A DNA stretch of 64,000 nucleotides from Plazaster borealis (lineage: Eukaryota > Echinodermata > Asteroidea > Forcipulatida > Labidiasteridae), in the NCBI GenBank assembly GCA_021014325.1, contig CM037458.1, forward strand, positions 22,117,063 to 22,181,062. Reading direction: 5' to 3'. Made by a program: the position numbers and the translations under genes. The notes under the pieces were generated by a model. The model had not been told where the DNA came from and ran no database searches. It saw only the letters and a list, made by a program, of their open reading frames with translations. Shown one piece after another: positions 60,001 to 64,000 of this stretch (positions within the stretch are counted from its first letter, which is position 1; each line of letters starts with the position of its first letter).

Positions 60001-62690
60001 CATTTTGTTGTTTAATTTTCAAAGGTTTGTTTCTTGAGGTCTAAGGTGTTATTAATTGCACTGTGCTATAAAGTTTTGAGAGCAACGTCCAGCAAAAGTT
60101 CATCAAAAACCTTTGTTAATTGTCGCCAGGTTTTTTCCCGACAATGATTTCGCAAAAAAACATGAAACTTTTTAATTCGTACTTCAGGGTGACGTGCTCA
60201 GTATAAAGAAACGGCAAAGACATAAGAGCTGCCAGCTGATTCATGATCAAGCTTACCCCCACGTTATACATGTACACGTCTATGGTTCACCCTCACCTCC
60301 TCATCCCCAGGCCAGCAGGTCGAACATCTCGCTAGTGATAGTTCATGATTTCTCTTTACGACCAGCCGCAAGTGCTTTTTATTGACGGTGGCACATCATG
60401 CAATGTCGTTAACAGTGCAGTCGTCACGTCCACACGTGACGCCCACCCTCGATCCGGGCATTTTCTTACGCGGGCGATTTGGATGTGAGGCGTTGAGGGC
60501 ACGTACCGATAATGTAAGGCCTGTATACATGAATCTACACACTTCATATTCACACCCACGCTTCGCCTTTAAAAAAAGTTCTTCCGGGTAAAGGGGGACT
60601 TGAGGGTTATTACGATTTTGGTCTGAATGAAAAGATAGGCCCGGGTTAACTGTAACCCGTACTTTTCTCGGTAAATATTAAACCAAGATGATCGGACTAC
60701 TTAATAGGAGGTTATGTAAAACCGATCTCAGTAGTGATTCTGTCATAAAGATCGTACAGATTGAACTAAATCTTCGAGCGTAGAAAGAACAAAATCAAGA
60801 CCCTTCTTATTTCCATACATCTGATTGAAAAGTTCGAAAACCCACTTCCATCCCCCATCCAGTATTTTTCCGTACTTTCCTAAAGTTGTTGCCCAACCAA
60901 AAAGAGCAACTTACAAATATTATAACTATTTTGCTTAAAAATATTCTGTAATTCGGAAAATTAAGCTGGGGAACAGTCGCTCGGCGACAGTTACACATGA
61001 CGTGGTAATTACAACGCCAACTTGTTTTCTGGTAAACAAAATCGTGCTTGGTAGAGGATGAAAGTGGATCCTGCTTGTATTATTAATTAATTAATTAATT
61101 AATTAATTAATTGTCTAAAAGTGCTTCCTCGATCACCACACATAACATTAACGAATATAAACCAAAGAGAATGTAACGGCACCAAGTGCGTCAACTTACA
61201 TATAAAACAAACCCCAATTCTCATCTCATTGTCTTGGAACTTGAGATCTGTTCCAAACCATCAACTCTTTTAATAATAATTGTTAAAAGTTGAACTGTTA
61301 GTGTGCAAACATCTTTCTTTCTTTTTCTATTTTTGGTCTCAGGCATCATGAAAAAAACCTTCTATATCGTTTCTCTCCCCTTCTTTCTCTCCCTCTTTGC
61401 TCGCTCTTTCATACTCTGCTTCCTCAATTTAAAGTAAGACGAACATAATTTCGTTGTCTGGCTCATCGCAGACACATTGTTTCTTGCATTGTATTGGGAC
61501 TGTATTGCATTGTATTGTATTGTATTGTATTGGGCATTGTTGGGTACTTTCTTAAGAGTTGATGCACTATAATAAAGGACGGTGTGATAATTTCTGAGGT
61601 ATCCGCTCATGAACAGGGAACTAGTAACAGATTTCCTTTTTGACGTTAAAAGGTATCCCTAGAGTGCTCTCTCCGAATTATAGCTTAATCTGTAATGATT
61701 GCTTTCAAATCCTTTTTAAATTTTCAAGCGATTCTAAAATCTCTATAGATCCTTCGTACTATTCAAAACCAGGATACTTGTTTGTATCTATATTCTGACC
61801 GATTCACTCTTTAATTCCTTCAATTGGTCATTCCTGTTATAAGTCTCACACCATTTCTCACTGGTTCTCACCTTTCAAAGAACTGACTCTCGATCACGCT
61901 ATCTGCACTCTATACATGATAATAACAGTTAGTTCCTTGTTCCGTATTCACTCTTCCAGTTTACTTCCACGCGAACAGATCGCCAGATCCCACTCTCTCA
62001 CCTTTTGTCCGCGTAAATAAGGAACTTGGCGCTCCGGTCGGGGGCTGCTTGCGGTAACAAGAACATATTCAAACGAACCTTGCCCTCCCCTACCCCTAAA
62101 TGCCAACGCGTGAATAATTACAATAGGTAACTGGGTCATGTTCATATTGAGCACATGAACCTGTAAGAAAAACATCAACCATGGATTTATACTTTAAATG
62201 TCACCATTCGTATGGATGACCAGTGCTTCCCTAACTTTATCTCTCACTGACAAAATTTCTTAGACAGTTTCAACCAAAAGGCCACATTAGTTAACTGTTT
62301 TCATTACAGTGTATAGTATAAAAAATAAATGGAATGTTTGTGCACGTTTATAAGTAGCCGATTTTTGTGTTATCTAAAAAGGCCATTTCAATCAGCCAGA
62401 CGCCGACTTTCATGGCGTTGTATCAATAACGTGTTCGGTTCCCTTCGCCACTCGCCTGTCACTCATTCTAAAATACTTCATGGTTTCCCTCTATCCTACA
62501 TGTTTCCCTCCACCCCACAATCTATAGACTGCTTCAACAGGAATAACAATTCCTACCTTCAGCTCCCATGAGTTATTTTCATCTGAAATATTTTCTTCTT
62601 GTGTAGCCCCCTTTACCAAGGGCCTTTACCCTCGTTTGTGGCGATCTTGCATAAAATACATGAACAAAATTGTCATAAAAAAAGTTGGCT
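57095..62690. other. Gene-poor stretch
   Basis: No coding exon recognised. It contains a TTAA-unit microsatellite (61080-61112) and a TATTG-unit run (about 61489-61540). Confidence 0.4.
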
Positions 62691-62719
62691 TTAATAAATT
62701 CAATCTATACACTTAGGCA

Positions 62720-62725
62720 TTTATT
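62720..62725 (-). promoter_or_regulatory. Candidate polyadenylation signal of the GPR83-like gene
   Basis: TTTATT on plus is AATAAA on minus, 417 nt past the stop codon of the minus-strand receptor gene. The placement is plausible but position is the only support. Confidence 0.3.
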
Positions 62726-63141
62726 AATTATATACCTTTTGAAATTATTATCCAGATTTTACTTTGAGGAGTTCATGTGGTTAATTCTGTTGCCCCAAAT
62801 AAGTTAACCTTTGTTCAGGCTTACCGCTCCAGCCAACTTCCCCGGTCACGATCAGATTGGGGGGGGGGGGTACATTGGCCCGTATTCGTATCCTCGGATA
62901 CTACCATCGGGCTCTAGCTCTTTGTCTTAATTTTAGAGTTGGTACGTGCATGGGTTATTAAAAATCGAATTGTACAAGAAGTACTCCATGTGGATTTCAT
63001 TGTGTGTTTTTGCATATTTTTTAAATATGCCGCATACATTATATAAAGGCCCATGGACCTGCATTTTAGAGACATTGGCAGTCATTTTATGGTGGCAGTA
63101 AAGGGCAGCTTGGCCACGGTGCTCAAGCATGATGTTATAGC

Positions 63142-64000
63142 TTAAACCTCGTACTCTCTGACACCGTCCCCGTCATCAATTCCGGTTGTGAGTTTCACTT
63201 CCATCTGGTAGGTTTCGCACGACCCCGGGGATTTGCCGTTACAGAGCCCCGTGCGCGTGGTGACCGATTCGTAGCCACTCATGGCGGTCGTGTGTCGCTC
63301 TGTCGTGTGGGAGTTCTCGTTGCCGTCCGTCGTCCGACCGAAGTACTTGCTGTTTCTCTTGAAATTGACTTTCAGGAACCAGCAGTGGAATGTCGCCTTC
63401 AGCTCACTGCGGAAGTTCTGGTTCAGGAAGGCAAAGGCAACGGGGTTGATGCACACGCTACACATGGCAAACCAGTGCAGCCAGAGGTACAGGATCGAGC
63501 TCTTGAGAGTCGGGATAAACTGACTGATGATGAGGTACACGTTGATCGGACACCAGCATATTGCAAAGACGGCCACGACCAGTACCAGCATGCGTATAGT
63601 ACGCTGCTTGGCCCTGTTGTTAGCGGCTTGCTGTTGGGCTATCATGTCTCCAACAGCTCCTTTGGCCCACAGCTTCATCCCGATGCGTACGTACGCTCCG
63701 GATGTCAGCGACAGAGGGATGACGTACTGGCAGACGAACGTGGCAAGCACAAAGTAGTGTCTAAAGTATGGTTCACCGGGATAGTTGGCGATGCAGATTT
63801 CGTGATTTGGGTTACTGTGCCGTTTATCTATCTCTCGGTAGATGGCAAACGGAACGGACAGAGTCAGTGCCAAGACCCAGATTAAGATGTCGATCGCTGT
63901 GGCCGTTGCCATTGTAATTCGAGGACGGAGAGGATGAATAATGACGCGATGACGATCCAACGCTATCGCGGTCAGCATGAAGGTAGAGACATAGACGGAC
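63142..64000 (-). CDS. GPR83-like class A neuropeptide GPCR, 3' part (cut by window edge)
   Basis: The frame is open from the right edge to TAA at 63142-63144; 285 codons are visible. Numbered from the first visible Met at 63978: end of TM3 with DRH (8-10), the D-R-Y position; IIHPLRPRIT loop; TM4 about 27-46; an extracellular-loop cysteine (62); TM5 about 76-98; TM6 with CWCP (141-144); TM7 with NPVAF (178-182), the NPxxY site ending in F; helix 8; and a roughly 80-residue serine/threonine-rich tail. The KLW...GD loop, LVLVVAVFAICWCP and HWFAMCSVCINP segments match vertebrate GPR83 better than NPY or tachykinin receptors as I recall them. The protein should sit in the plasma membrane and signal through G proteins. 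The Met at 63978 is internal: homologous TM3 sequence (VYVST) continues upstream. The N-terminus, TM1 and TM2 lie beyond the edge. Confidence 0.88.
   Translation of the reverse strand, partial: SVYVSTFMLTAIALDRHRVIIHPLRPRITMATATAIDILIWVLALTLSVPFAIYREIDKRHSNPNHEICIANYPGEPYFRHYFVLATFVCQYVIPLSLTSGAYVRIGMKLWAKGAVGDMIAQQQAANNRAKQRTIRMLVLVVAVFAICWCPINVYLIISQFIPTLKSSILYLWLHWFAMCSVCINPVAFAFLNQNFRSELKATFHCWFLKVNFKRNSKYFGRTTDGNENSHTTERHTTAMSGYESVTTRTGLCNGKSPGSCETYQMEVKLTTGIDDGDGVREYEV

Noticed and set aside
63292..63885. A 197-codon plus-strand open frame
   Set aside because: It is antisense to the GPR83-like coding sequence and explained by that gene's composition.

Overview
The window is animal nuclear DNA: genes are split into short exons by long AT-rich introns packed with small repeats, and splice sites are canonical GT-AG apart from two minor-type introns. 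The gene set (RAB28, WDR91 and a GPR83-like receptor) and a repeat landscape of many short inverted-repeat elements plus tRNA-headed SINEs point to an echinoderm. A sea star is my best guess, but that is an impression rather than something a single residue proves.

Layout. 1-5.3 kb: no recognisable coding sequence; a palindromic cluster near 2.05-2.21 kb and a small inverted-repeat element near 4.5 kb. 5.8-11.4 kb, plus strand: a complete seven-exon RAB28 gene (224 codons, CAAX end CSVM). 11.4-16.2 kb: RAB28 3' flank with a degenerate tandem repeat, a TTAA-flanked MITE and a LINE 3' fragment just upstream of the next gene. 16.2-38.7 kb, plus strand: a complete sixteen-exon WDR91 gene (778 codons), with introns holding most of the mobile elements. 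38.7-63.1 kb: a gene-poor stretch with repeats (SINE, L2/CR1-like LINE end, MITEs, microsatellites) and no coding exon I can support. 63.1-64.0 kb, minus strand: the 3' part of a class A GPCR close to GPR83, running off the right edge.

Both complete genes belong to endomembrane traffic. RAB28 is a divergent Rab GTPase tied to cilia and endosomal sorting. WDR91 is a Rab7-linked regulator of early-to-late endosome conversion. Their adjacency need not be functional.

The most notable observation is that each complete gene carries one intron with the full signature of the minor (U12-dependent) spliceosome. The last RAB28 intron is of the GTATCCTT...AG type and WDR91 intron 4 is of the ATATCCTT...AC type. 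Each has a TTCCTTGAC branch site 13-15 nt before the acceptor. The WDR91 minor intron is mostly a 29-bp minisatellite. Other points are a MULE-like fold-back element with an exact 9-bp target duplication, a five-copy TTAA-flanked MITE family, triplication of a RAB28 splice-donor region, and a microsatellite acting as a WDR91 3' splice site.
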